From positions 558,001 to 622,000 of the forward strand of contig OZ247430.1 in NCBI GenBank assembly GCA_965232895.1: 64,000 nt of DNA, read 5' to 3'. Positions 56,714 through 64,000 of the stretch are shown here, one piece after another. The stretch comes from Bin87 sp965232895. Lineage in GTDB: Bacteria; Chloroflexota; Dehalococcoidia; Lucifugimonadales; UBA3495. A program made the position numbers and the translations under genes. Below the pieces are notes generated by a model. That model did not search any database and was not told the origin of the DNA. It worked only from the letters and a program-made list of their open reading frames with translations. The first letter of the stretch is position 1. Every line of letters starts with the position of its first letter.

Positions 56714-57439
56714 TTAATAGTCCCAGGTGAACGTTTGGGACGGATCCGCCATTATAGTTTGTACACGCCAAGTTGCTTTGCTTTTCAGAGCTGCCAAATT
56801 GATTCTCACCCGAAATGCCTCGCCCCGTGTCGGCGCATTGCGCCCTGCCAGCCAGATCGTATCGTTAGCGGTGGGGTTGTAACGGTCTTGCAAGAGCCCA
56901 TTGGGTAAGCAGAGGACTGAAATTGCTTCGAGGCGGTTAGGCGGGTTGTTGGCTGCGTTTTCGGAGTAGTTGTACTTGACGAATATCGTAGTCGTCAGAT
57001 ATTCAGCTCCGCGCACTGCGGCTATGGTGTCTAATTCACCCGGAATGTCAACGGGTTGCCTTTGTCTAACCTGGCGAATGCGCATCGAGGTTTGTGACGT
57101 CTGGATAGTTGCGGTACGTGCTCCCTCGATTTTCTCGGCCTTGGAATCAACGAATAACGCTTGTCGAACAGCGTATTCCGGCTGAAAAAGATACGCAGCG
57201 CGTTTGTAGTCAATCTTGCCAAATAGTCGTACCGGGATGGTCGGCATTCCTTGACGGTCCAAGGCTTCACGGGTGATGTCTTCGCCAATGTCCGCCACCA
57301 AGTCGGATTCAACCGTAAAAATCTCAAGAGCGTCGTGTCGGAAATCGTAGATCGCCTGTACCACCATCCGCAGAGTAGCCCTTTCAACCTGCTCGATGAT
57401 GTCCAAGTCCGCACGTAGGCTGTCGGCATCTAAAGTCAT
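56714..57439 (-). CDS. Type II restriction endonuclease, probably SfiI family
   Basis: A soluble 241-residue protein. The front segment IIEQVERATLRMVVQAIYDFRHDALEIF and the central PVRLFGKIDYKRAAYLFQPEYAVRQALFVDSKAEKIEG match my recollection of the SfiI restriction-enzyme family, with D-x-K-AEK (VDSKAEK) as the likely PD-(D/E)xK active site. It follows an N4-cytosine-type methyltransferase gene with a 4-bp overlap, which strongly supports a restriction role. The site specificity (GGCC-N5-GGCC for SfiI) is not proven here. Confidence 0.7.
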   Translation of the reverse strand: MTLDADSLRADLDIIEQVERATLRMVVQAIYDFRHDALEIFTVESDLVADIGEDITREALDRQGMPTIPVRLFGKIDYKRAAYLFQPEYAVRQALFVDSKAEKIEGARTATIQTSQTSMRIRQVRQRQPVDIPGELDTIAAVRGAEYLTTTIFVKYNYSENAANNPPNRLEAISVLCLPNGLLQDRYNPTANDTIWLAGRNAPTRGEAFRVRINLAALKSKATWRVQTIMADPSQTFTWDY

Positions 57440-58392
57440 AACAGTAACTGTTGGGCGGTCGTCATGGCCTCTTCGGCGCGCTTGCGGGCAAGCCTCACGC
57501 TCACCGGGTTGAGGTCAAATCCCATAAAGCGGCGCCGCTGGGCAATAGCAGCAATGGCAGTAGTGCCGCTGCCCACGAAACAGTCCAGCACTAAGTCGTG
57601 CGGTTCCGTAAGGAGCTTTATCATACGCATGGGAAGTTCTAGGGGGAACTGGGATTCGTGGACGCTATTTGAGCGCACTGAAGGTATATGCCATACCCCC
57701 CGTGAACCCCATTCCGCCCACTCGCTCTTGTCCAGTCGTTCCCGGTCTATCACCGTTATTCCAGGCTTCCAGAAAATTAGCAGGTGCTCGAACTCGTCCA
57801 CGGATCGATACGACAAACTATGCCAGCGGCTGTTTTCCCAACAAGGATCCTTAACCCAGACGCGGCGGTCGTAGAGGTAAAAACCCGCGTCGGATGCCCA
57901 ATCCTCAACCAAACCGGCAGTAAGCTGGACCCGTGTTTGTTTAGAGTACTTCCCGCCACGGACGTTGTTGTTCTTTAGCCGGCGGTCGATAGTCTGTTCG
58001 CTGCACCCCAACAGGTTCGCCAATTGGTACTTGTCGAAACCCGGATTCTCTTGCCTGGCTTTCAGCACTTGGTCACGCGTAATTTTCACCTTTTTTGCGC
58101 TGACGTTATCAGCCTGGATACGAGGCATGTCCACGTCTTCAAAGGCTAAGATGTCAGCAATGTTGACGGCCAGAAAGCCACCGGAGGTTATAGCCGCAAA
58201 GTGTGCACGGATGGTCTCGCGCAGCAGATTGCACCAATCCTCAAAATCCAATTCTGTCTCGTAGGATTTGCCGACGAAATATGGAGGGGACCAAAAGCTC
58301 AACGCCACCGTCTCTGGCGCGACCCGCTTGAGCAATTCTCTAGCGTCACCCTCGTATATGTGATCTGGCGACAAAAAATCAGGTTCGTTCAT
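57436..58392 (-). CDS. DNA methyltransferase, beta-class N4-cytosine type, with HTH insert
   Basis: A 318-residue modification enzyme. Motif IV SFWSPPYFVGK comes first and the SAM motif LDCFVGSGTTAIAA late, the beta-class order; SPPY is typical of N4-cytosine methylation. Between them lies an unusual helix-turn-helix-like insert (about residues 100-145: KKVKITRDQVLKARQE, KYQLANLLGCSEQTIDRRLK) that could bind DNA for recognition or autoregulation. It is upstream of and overlaps the restriction gene, so protection is made first. Confidence 0.85.
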   Translation of the reverse strand: MNEPDFLSPDHIYEGDARELLKRVAPETVALSFWSPPYFVGKSYETELDFEDWCNLLRETIRAHFAAITSGGFLAVNIADILAFEDVDMPRIQADNVSAKKVKITRDQVLKARQENPGFDKYQLANLLGCSEQTIDRRLKNNNVRGGKYSKQTRVQLTAGLVEDWASDAGFYLYDRRVWVKDPCWENSRWHSLSYRSVDEFEHLLIFWKPGITVIDRERLDKSEWAEWGSRGVWHIPSVRSNSVHESQFPLELPMRMIKLLTEPHDLVLDCFVGSGTTAIAAIAQRRRFMGFDLNPVSVRLARKRAEEAMTTAQQLLL

Positions 58393-58507
58393 GCGGCCTC
58401 TCTGCGGAATAGCACGTCAGGGCTCTAAGGGATGCATTCATTGAACTAATCGTCGACGCGGATCGATACGTCAGTCAAGCGGAACCTGTCATCAATTTAG
58501 CCTGCTG

Positions 58508-59695
58508 CTAGGCCAGCACCCGGTAGCGATAGCTCGATTCCATGAGATCGTCCTCCGCAAAGCGGCTGAACCGCAACGGCGAGAGATCCACGTCACGGGC
58601 CTTGCCCTCGGCCACCAGTTCCGCCACCGCCTTTCCGATGGCAGGGGAAAGCTTGAAACCGTGTCCGCTGAAACCGACAGCGCAGAACAGGCCCTCGACT
58701 CCGGGCACGCTGTCCAGGATAGGATGCCAGTCCGGCGTGGTAGTGAACAGCCCGGACCATCCGCCCCGGTAATAGGAATCTGACATGCCGGGGATGCGGC
58801 GGGCCAGTTTCGCTCGCGCCGAGGCGGCGGACTGTAGATCGATGCCCTGGGGATATGCCTCAGGGTCCGGCTGCTCTTCGTCGTCACCGAAGCCCATGGT
58901 GGTGAAGTTTGTGCCGTCAGGGCGGAAAGAGAAGGACTGGCTGATGTCCCCAACCGTCGGATGCCGCGGCACGAGTTCGACCGGCCGCGCCACGGTGGCG
59001 ACCTGATGGCGCACCGGAAGCAAAGGCACATCCACCCCCACGCCGGCCAGGACCTGTTTGGACCACGGGCCGGCCGCGACGACCACCGTATCGGTGGCGA
59101 TGCGTTCCCCGGCTGCGGTCAGCACAGATTGCACGCGCCCGGCGACGATTTCGATCCCCGACGCGGGGTTGCGGGAGGCAATCACTGCGCCGGCCTCACG
59201 GGCGCGGGCAGCGTATGACACCGTGGTCTGGTACGGGTCGGCGTAGCCGGATTCGGGTTCCCAGGCGGCGCGTTCGTCGTCGTACAGCGTCACCATGGGA
59301 GCAAGCCGGGAGAGGTCGTCCGGGGACACCACCGAGGTCGGCACCCCCAACTCCTGGTGCATGGCGATGTTGCGTTGCAAACCGCCCTGGTCCGCCTCGT
59401 TGACCACCACCAGGTAGCCGGTCTGCACAAAGCCGGAGTTCCCACCCACGCGAGCGTCGAAGTCGGCGAAGACCTGCAGGCTTTGCCAGGCCAGCTGCGT
59501 GGTAACCCGGTTGGAGTAGTGCATGCGGCAAATGGCCTGGGAACGGCCGGTGCTGCCGGAACCGAGCACGTCCCGCTCCAGCAGGACGGTATTGGGGATT
59601 CCCAGCTGCGCCAGGTGATACTGGATGGCGCAACCGATGACGCCGCCGCCGATGATCACCGCGTCGGCTACGTTGGGTAGGCTGCTACTGGTCAA
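58508..59695 (-). CDS. FAD-dependent oxidoreductase (DAO/sarcosine oxidase beta-like)
   Basis: A D-amino-acid-oxidase-type flavoenzyme of 395 residues. VIIGGGVIGCAIQYHLAQLG binds FAD, followed by ERDVLGSGSTGRSQAICRMHYSN. C-terminal GFSGHGFKLSPAIGKAVAELV closes the site. The substrate is probably a secondary amine or amino acid. The TTG at 59695, with GGAAGGG just upstream, is the only sensible start before the Rossmann strand and overlaps the previous gene by 11 bp. Confidence 0.88.
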   Translation of the reverse strand: MTSSSLPNVADAVIIGGGVIGCAIQYHLAQLGIPNTVLLERDVLGSGSTGRSQAICRMHYSNRVTTQLAWQSLQVFADFDARVGGNSGFVQTGYLVVVNEADQGGLQRNIAMHQELGVPTSVVSPDDLSRLAPMVTLYDDERAAWEPESGYADPYQTTVSYAARAREAGAVIASRNPASGIEIVAGRVQSVLTAAGERIATDTVVVAAGPWSKQVLAGVGVDVPLLPVRHQVATVARPVELVPRHPTVGDISQSFSFRPDGTNFTTMGFGDDEEQPDPEAYPQGIDLQSAASARAKLARRIPGMSDSYYRGGWSGLFTTTPDWHPILDSVPGVEGLFCAVGFSGHGFKLSPAIGKAVAELVAEGKARDVDLSPLRFSRFAEDDLMESSYRYRVLA

Positions 59696-60107
59696 TGCCC
59701 TTCCACGACATGACGCGGTTCACGTCGACCTCGATGGCCACCAATTTCTGGTCGCCTTCGGCCAGGTCGGCGGCGTCCTGCTCGCCTCGTTCCTCGCCTT
59801 CGTAGCGGGAGAAGATCCGGCGAACCGCGTCCTTGAGGTTATCGCTGCGTACCGTGGCGTCGCCCTCGAGTATGACGTACTGATACGGCCACTCGTCGGT
59901 TGCGACCGACAACGCCACCTTGGGGTTGCGGCGCACGTTCCTGGTCTTGACCGCCGCGTCGCCGGAAACCACGGTCACCTTGCCGTCTTCCCACTGGTAC
60001 CACACCGGCGAGACATGGGGGGAACCGTCCTCGCGAATCGAAGCGAAGTGGGCAACGTGCGGGCCGGCAAGATAGGCATCAATTTCCTGTGGCGTCAGTC
60101 GCGGCAT
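59685..60107 (-). CDS. PPOX-class pyridoxamine-phosphate-oxidase-fold protein, probably F420-dependent
   Basis: A split-barrel flavin/F420-binding protein of 140 residues: FASIREDGSPHVSPVWYQWEDGKVTVVSG, then NVRRNPKVALSVATDEWPYQYVILEGDATV. The segments resemble F420-dependent PPOX-family enzymes. The substrate is unknown. AGAGG precedes the ATG. It is the first gene of a two-gene unit with the FAD oxidase. Confidence 0.85.
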   Translation of the reverse strand: MPRLTPQEIDAYLAGPHVAHFASIREDGSPHVSPVWYQWEDGKVTVVSGDAAVKTRNVRRNPKVALSVATDEWPYQYVILEGDATVRSDNLKDAVRRIFSRYEGEERGEQDAADLAEGDQKLVAIEVDVNRVMSWKGIDQ

Positions 60108-60468
60108 CAGTACCTCTGATTACGGCCGGCGACCTCACACGGACGAGTTCGTGCTCGGTCTTGGGATGCGAATATCATACCATAACCGGCAGCCGTCCCA
60201 AGATCGGATCAGCGATCCCATGCCCAACCGACTCGTGAAATTCAGGGTTCAGAAAGACGCTATTTTTGGCATCTAACTGCTGGGATAATGGCTGCCGCGC
60301 GTTGGCAGCCGACGCCCTGTGGTACAATCCGACCGCACGGCGGGGCGCGGGTATTCTACCGCGCCCTTACGTAACGCTGGCTGATCGCACCACCCCTGTA
60401 ATGGCATTGAGTAACCCATCCCACCCGTCCGAGGCGCAGCGTCTCCAAAGAGCCAGAGGCCGCAGCTG
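60108..60468 (+). promoter_or_regulatory. Divergent intergenic region with a possible promoter for the MFS gene
   Basis: An extended -10, TGGTACAAT (hexamer 60323-60328), lies 140 bp before the ATG at 60469. TTGGCA occurs 15 bp upstream (60302-60307), a short spacing. The rest shows no coding pattern, RNA gene or repeat that I can support. Confidence 0.35.
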
Positions 60469-61878
60469 ATGCGCCGGCCCAGGATCTTCTACGGGTGGTG
60501 GATCGTCATCGTCAGCCTCGTTGCCGACGGGATGAAACACGGCAGTTTCAACCGCGGATTTACCGTTCTCTACGTTCCAATAGAGACCGACGTCATTTTC
60601 CCCAAGAGCGTCCTGGGGTTCAGTCCTCAATCGAGGACCATGCTGGGACTGGCGGAAGGTCTGGGGAGGTTCATGGGCGGTGTGCAGGGTCCGCTCATGG
60701 GATATTGCACCGACCGGTTTGGCCCGCGCGTAATGCTGGCGTTCGGCGGGTTGATGTCCGGCGTGGGGTTCATCCTGCTGGCGCGCACCACCAACTTCTG
60801 GTGGTTCCTGCTCGTGTTCGTGGTCTTCCTGTCGGTGGGGTTCAGATCTGGTTACAACAACGCGTCGATAGCCGCGGTGAATAACTGGTTCCGCCGCCGG
60901 CGGGGCCTGGCAATGTCCGTGGTCAGCATGGGCAACGGCCTGGGCGGAGCGTCCGCCTATCTGGTCGGCCTGCTGGTTTTCCTGGTGGGATGGCGCGACG
61001 CCTGCACCATCCTGGGAGTCGCCATCCTGGCCGTGGTAATCCCATTGTCGTACTTCCTGCGCCGCTCTCCCGAAGACATGGGCCAACTGCCCGACGGTGA
61101 CCCGCCCGAACCGGCCGGGGCGAACGCATCGGAGAGAGGCGCGGCGGCGCGGCGGCGTCCGGCCAACGGAGGGGACACGGATTTCACCGCACGCGAAGCG
61201 ATGCGAACGCCGTCGTACTGGCTGCTGGTCATGTCCACGGGTTTCCGCAACATCGTCCACGCCGGCGCCTCGTTCCTGATGGCCCCGATGATCATCTGGT
61301 TCATGGAGGCCGGGATGCCGGTGGACCCGGCATCGGAACAGGGCCAGCGACACATCATCATCGCCGCGGCATTCGTCAGCGCTTTTTCGTTGGCAAACAT
61401 GGTGTTCAACCCGTGCATGGGGTGGATCGGGGACAAGGTGGACCGGCGCAAGCTGAGCGCCCTGTGCATGCTCGCCGGAGCGGCGGCGCTGGCATCGTTG
61501 ATCACTCAGAGCGGGCATATCTGGCAGGTCGTATTGTTCGTCCTGTTGCTGGCTTTCGCCGAGAGCGCCAATCCGCTGAACTGGGCCATCATGGGAGACT
61601 TCTTCGGGAGGAGGGCTTACGCGACGCTGCGCGGGTGGCAACATCTGCCCGACCAATTGGCGTCAATGTGGACCGCGATGTGGATGGGCGCAATCTACGA
61701 CTACACCAACAGTTTCTACTGGGCGCTGTTCCCGCTGGTGCTCCTGTACATCGCGGCGGCCATCGGCTACTGGTTCCTGCCACGGCCGCCGATGCCGCGG
61801 CGGTTGCAGTTGCAGCAGGAACGCAGCGTTCGCCGCCGCGACCGGGCGATGGGCGCGGCGCCGGAGCCCGCAGGCTAG
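60469..61878 (+). CDS. MFS transporter (monocarboxylate/oxalate-formate antiporter-like)
   Basis: A 12-helix major-facilitator protein of 469 residues. FYGWWIVIVSLVADG in helix 1 and MGYCTDRFGPRVMLAFGG in the 2-3 loop are typical of this subgroup, as is NWFRRRRGLAMSVVSMGNGLGG. A charged central loop of about 50 residues separates the halves. The substrate is likely an organic acid, but this is inference. GAGG lies upstream of the ATG. Confidence 0.85.
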   Translation: MRRPRIFYGWWIVIVSLVADGMKHGSFNRGFTVLYVPIETDVIFPKSVLGFSPQSRTMLGLAEGLGRFMGGVQGPLMGYCTDRFGPRVMLAFGGLMSGVGFILLARTTNFWWFLLVFVVFLSVGFRSGYNNASIAAVNNWFRRRRGLAMSVVSMGNGLGGASAYLVGLLVFLVGWRDACTILGVAILAVVIPLSYFLRRSPEDMGQLPDGDPPEPAGANASERGAAARRRPANGGDTDFTAREAMRTPSYWLLVMSTGFRNIVHAGASFLMAPMIIWFMEAGMPVDPASEQGQRHIIIAAAFVSAFSLANMVFNPCMGWIGDKVDRRKLSALCMLAGAAALASLITQSGHIWQVVLFVLLLAFAESANPLNWAIMGDFFGRRAYATLRGWQHLPDQLASMWTAMWMGAIYDYTNSFYWALFPLVLLYIAAAIGYWFLPRPPMPRRLQLQQERSVRRRDRAMGAAPEPAG

Positions 61879-61950
61879 CGCGCTCCGGCTGAGGTCTCAC
61901 GCAGACCGGTAACAAATCGCAACAAATCCTAGCCGCAGGCCTCGGGAGGC

Positions 61951-61970
61951 GACGGATCTCGCGATCCGTC
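61951..61970. repeat. Short hairpin repeat upstream of the methyltransferase gene
   Basis: GACGGATC/GATCCGTC with a TCGC loop, framed by GGC...CTACGG. It resembles short palindromes scattered between genes in related genomes and matches the 8-bp-arm, 4-nt-loop format of 29720-29739. Confidence 0.45.
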
Positions 61971-61993
61971 CTACGGCCGACTTAGAAGCAACG

Positions 61994-63307
61994 ATGAACA
62001 GCAGCGATACGTCCGCACAAAGGTTGGTACAACTTCTCGCGGGCGACCTGTCGTTCCAGGCCCCGGCTCGGCTCGCCCACCCGCTGTACGCGCTGCACCC
62101 GTTCGCGGCCCGTTTTCCGTACGGCCTGCCCGGGTATTTCATCGATGCCCTTACGGACCGGGGCGATACCGTGCTGGACCCGATGTGCGGCTCAGGCATC
62201 ACGCTGCTGGAGGGTTGGGCCGCCGGCCGTTCCGTCATCGGCGTGGATCTGGACCCGTTGGCCCGGCGGCAGGCGAAGGCCCGCACCACAGCCCTGGACG
62301 GCGCGCAGGTCAGGGAGGCCGGGCGGGCGGCGCTCCTCCGGACTGAGGACCTCATGGCCGGCCCGGACCCGCGGCAGGACGCGTTGGACGCCGTAAAGGC
62401 AGGGATGGACTCGCCCACGCAGGATTTTCTCGACTACTGGTTCTTCCCGGAAACCCAGCGTGAGCTCGCCTGCCTGACGCTGGCAATCCGTGAAGAGCCC
62501 GAGGCGGACCTTCGCAACCTGTTGGAAGTGATTTTCTCGTCCACGATCGTCACCAAATCTGGCGGCGTATCCCGTGCACGAGATCTGGCCCACACGCGTC
62601 CCCACCGGGTTTCAGACAAGGTTCCCAGGAGCCCCATACAACTGTTCGCGAACCTCGTCGAACGCGCCGCTGACGCTTACGCCAGTATCGACCGGGCCGC
62701 GGTGGGGGACGCCCGTGTCATCGCCGGCGATGCGCGTTCGCTACCGCTGCCGGATTGCAGCGTGGACCTGATCGTAACGTCGCCCCCCTACGCCAACGCG
62801 CTGGACTACATGCGGGCGCATAAGTTCTCGCTGGCGTGGCTGGGCGACCCCATACCGTCCCTCACTGCGTTGCGACGAGAGTACATCGGCTCGGAATCTG
62901 CGGGCGGCTCGGCAACCGGGAGGATGGGAGGCTCGCTGCCGCCGACCGTCGCCGACGTGGTTGACCGCGTCGCCGAGGCGGATGCTACGAAAGCACGCGT
63001 CCTGCGGCGCTATTTCACCGACATGGCGGCGTCGATCTCGGAGATGCAGCGGGTCCTGCGGCCCGGGTCGGCGGCGGTGATCGTGGTGGGAGCTTCCACC
63101 ATGCGCGGAATACTGGTGCCTACCCACGAATGCCTGGCTGACCTCGCCACTGCGGCGGGATTCGACGTGGCGGGCGTGGCGCCGCGGAACCTTGACCGCG
63201 ACCGCCGGATGATGCCGGCGCGGAATTTCGGACGTGCCGTCAATGGCGCCACGGGGATCGAGTTACGCATGCACACCGAGTACATCATCGGCGCGGTCAA
63301 ACCCTGA
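61994..63307 (+). CDS. Orphan DNA methyltransferase (SPPY type)
   Basis: A 437-residue SAM-dependent methyltransferase. The SAM motif LDPMCGSGITLLEGWAAG comes first (about residue 60) and catalytic TSPPYANALDYMRAHKFSLAWLG late (about 260), the opposite order to the gene at 57436. SPPY suggests N4-cytosine or N6-adenine methylation. An N-terminal AHPLYALHPFAARFPYGLP segment is family-typical. No restriction gene is adjacent, so an epigenetic or anti-restriction role is possible. Confidence 0.82.
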   Translation: MNSSDTSAQRLVQLLAGDLSFQAPARLAHPLYALHPFAARFPYGLPGYFIDALTDRGDTVLDPMCGSGITLLEGWAAGRSVIGVDLDPLARRQAKARTTALDGAQVREAGRAALLRTEDLMAGPDPRQDALDAVKAGMDSPTQDFLDYWFFPETQRELACLTLAIREEPEADLRNLLEVIFSSTIVTKSGGVSRARDLAHTRPHRVSDKVPRSPIQLFANLVERAADAYASIDRAAVGDARVIAGDARSLPLPDCSVDLIVTSPPYANALDYMRAHKFSLAWLGDPIPSLTALRREYIGSESAGGSATGRMGGSLPPTVADVVDRVAEADATKARVLRRYFTDMAASISEMQRVLRPGSAAVIVVGASTMRGILVPTHECLADLATAAGFDVAGVAPRNLDRDRRMMPARNFGRAVNGATGIELRMHTEYIIGAVKP

Positions 63308-63641
63308 CCACAGCGCCAGACTGCGTCGGATAATCCCCTGCCGACAGCCCGGCGCGGGCCCGGCGATCTAGTCTCAAACTGCAACCCGGTTCGCCCCGGC
63401 TCGGCTTTCTACCAGATATTGTTATCGACGGTTGAACGTGGCGCAAAGCCTCCGCCACGTCACACCCCGGTCCGATCAAAACGGATATTCCATTGCCGGC
63501 GTTATCCAGCCGGCGCAAGATTGGTTTTCGCCATACGTTTTGTTATGCGACCAAATATGAGCGATTTTTCATTTGCGGGTGAAACATTACATCTACCGAT
63601 CCGTCTGGCGGGGTCGGCGACGCCTGATTACCATTGACGGC
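63308..63641. other. Intergenic region without recognised genes
   Basis: An AT-richer patch at about 63530-63600 could hold a promoter for the gene beginning at 63642 or 63678. I looked for DnaA boxes (TTATCCACA type) because of the DnaA-N-like product and found none convincing. Short frames here have no family signature. Confidence 0.3.
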
Positions 63642-64000
63642 ATGAAATCTGTTCTGTTGGATTCAGGAACGCAGACGATGCAAGACCGCCCCGACCCCGG
63701 ATCAGCATGGCAAGCGGCGCTCGGCCGCCTACAGTTGGAAATACCCCAGGAGCAATTCGATACCTTCCTCAGGCCCTGCGCCGGCCTGCGATGGGAGGAA
63801 GATTGCCTGGTGGTCGGCGCGGCGACGACCTTCGCCGTGTCGTGGCTGGAATTGCCGCTCCACCAGGAAATGGTGCGCGAGGCAGTGGCGAAAACGGTGG
63901 GCGCGCAGTCGAACGTCCGCTACCAGGCAAAACCGGTTACCCCGCTGGAGGGAACACGCGAGCGCTCTGCGTCGGTGCACCGGATAGTCGCGGAACCGGC
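63642..64000 (+). CDS. DnaA N-terminal-domain protein, 3' end outside window
   Basis: The frame is open from the ATG at 63642 (alternative ATG 63678) to the window end. The segment AWQAALGRLQLEIPQEQFDTF, followed by LVVGAATTFAVSWLELPLHQ and VREAVAKTVG, matches the layout of DnaA domain I: an initial tryptophan helix, a Q-F-D-T helix, strands, then a tryptophan-ending helix. The rest may be the DnaA ATPase or a shorter protein with only this domain. Without the downstream part or DnaA boxes I do not call it dnaA. Confidence 0.6.
   Translation, partial: MKSVLLDSGTQTMQDRPDPGSAWQAALGRLQLEIPQEQFDTFLRPCAGLRWEEDCLVVGAATTFAVSWLELPLHQEMVREAVAKTVGAQSNVRYQAKPVTPLEGTRERSASVHRIVAEP

Noticed and set aside
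63308..63641. Replication origin next to the DnaA-N-like gene
   Set aside because: No cluster of DnaA boxes or AT-rich unwinding element could be supported.

Overview
The window comes from a high-GC bacterium, most likely a Chloroflexota member of the Dehalococcoidia/SAR202 type. This is inferred from gene content: an F420-type luciferase-like oxidoreductase and a PPOX-class F420 protein, CaiB/BaiF, mandelate-racemase and SMP-30 enzymes, several Uma2 nucleases, split GcvPA/GcvPB, and a 23S rRNA gene standing apart from 16S and 5S. No 16S gene is present to confirm it. Most of the sequence reads as ordinary high-GC chromosome. Lower-GC accessory patches lie near 3.3-4.4, 27.7-28.5, 42-44, 51.3-53.1 and 56.7-58.4 kb.

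Left part (1-13.7 kb): three tandem Uma2 nuclease genes surround a CaiB/BaiF CoA-transferase gene broken by one in-frame stop. A 353-codon orphan follows. A lone 23S rRNA gene comes next (minus strand) with its own near-consensus promoter and an initiator tRNA just downstream. After it lie an enoyl-CoA hydratase, a MOSC protein, an Amt ammonium transporter, two tiny membrane proteins, a MmgE/PrpD protein and a NIPSNAP protein. An intact IS4-type element (13.756-15.157 kb) sits inside a small palindrome and is flanked by 22-bp direct repeats.

Middle part (15-38 kb): a luciferase-like oxidoreductase, an NTF2-fold protein and a ferritin-VIT1 iron protein read rightward. A long leftward block then carries dnaJ, prmA, a divergent protein kinase with a PP2C phosphatase, and inositol-phosphate synthase, PimA-like mannosyltransferase and phosphatidylinositol-phosphate-synthase-like genes. 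The last three together would make a phosphatidylinositol mannoside. Further right are crcB, a mandelate-racemase-type enzyme and a leftward amino-acid/sugar-acid catabolic run. A three-gene unit follows (propeller lipoprotein, LppX/LprG-type lipoprotein, 14-TM MFS transporter) that resembles the mycobacterial lprG-P55 glycolipid export operon.

Right part (38-64 kb): cobQ, cobU and pduX form a cobalamin unit. Next come a frameshifted PIN toxin gene, three tandem OGG-like DNA glycosylase genes (one lacking the catalytic lysine), a DnaQ-DinG helicase and a PHP protein. A second insertion sequence has a transposase that looks intact as one ORF but is out of frame through its middle. The rest comprises an ATPase/TOPRIM-like candidate defence pair, gcvPB and gcvPA flanking a membrane protein gene, an SfiI-like restriction-modification pair, two oxidoreductases, an MFS transporter, an orphan DNA methyltransferase, and the start of a DnaA-N-domain gene running off the right edge.
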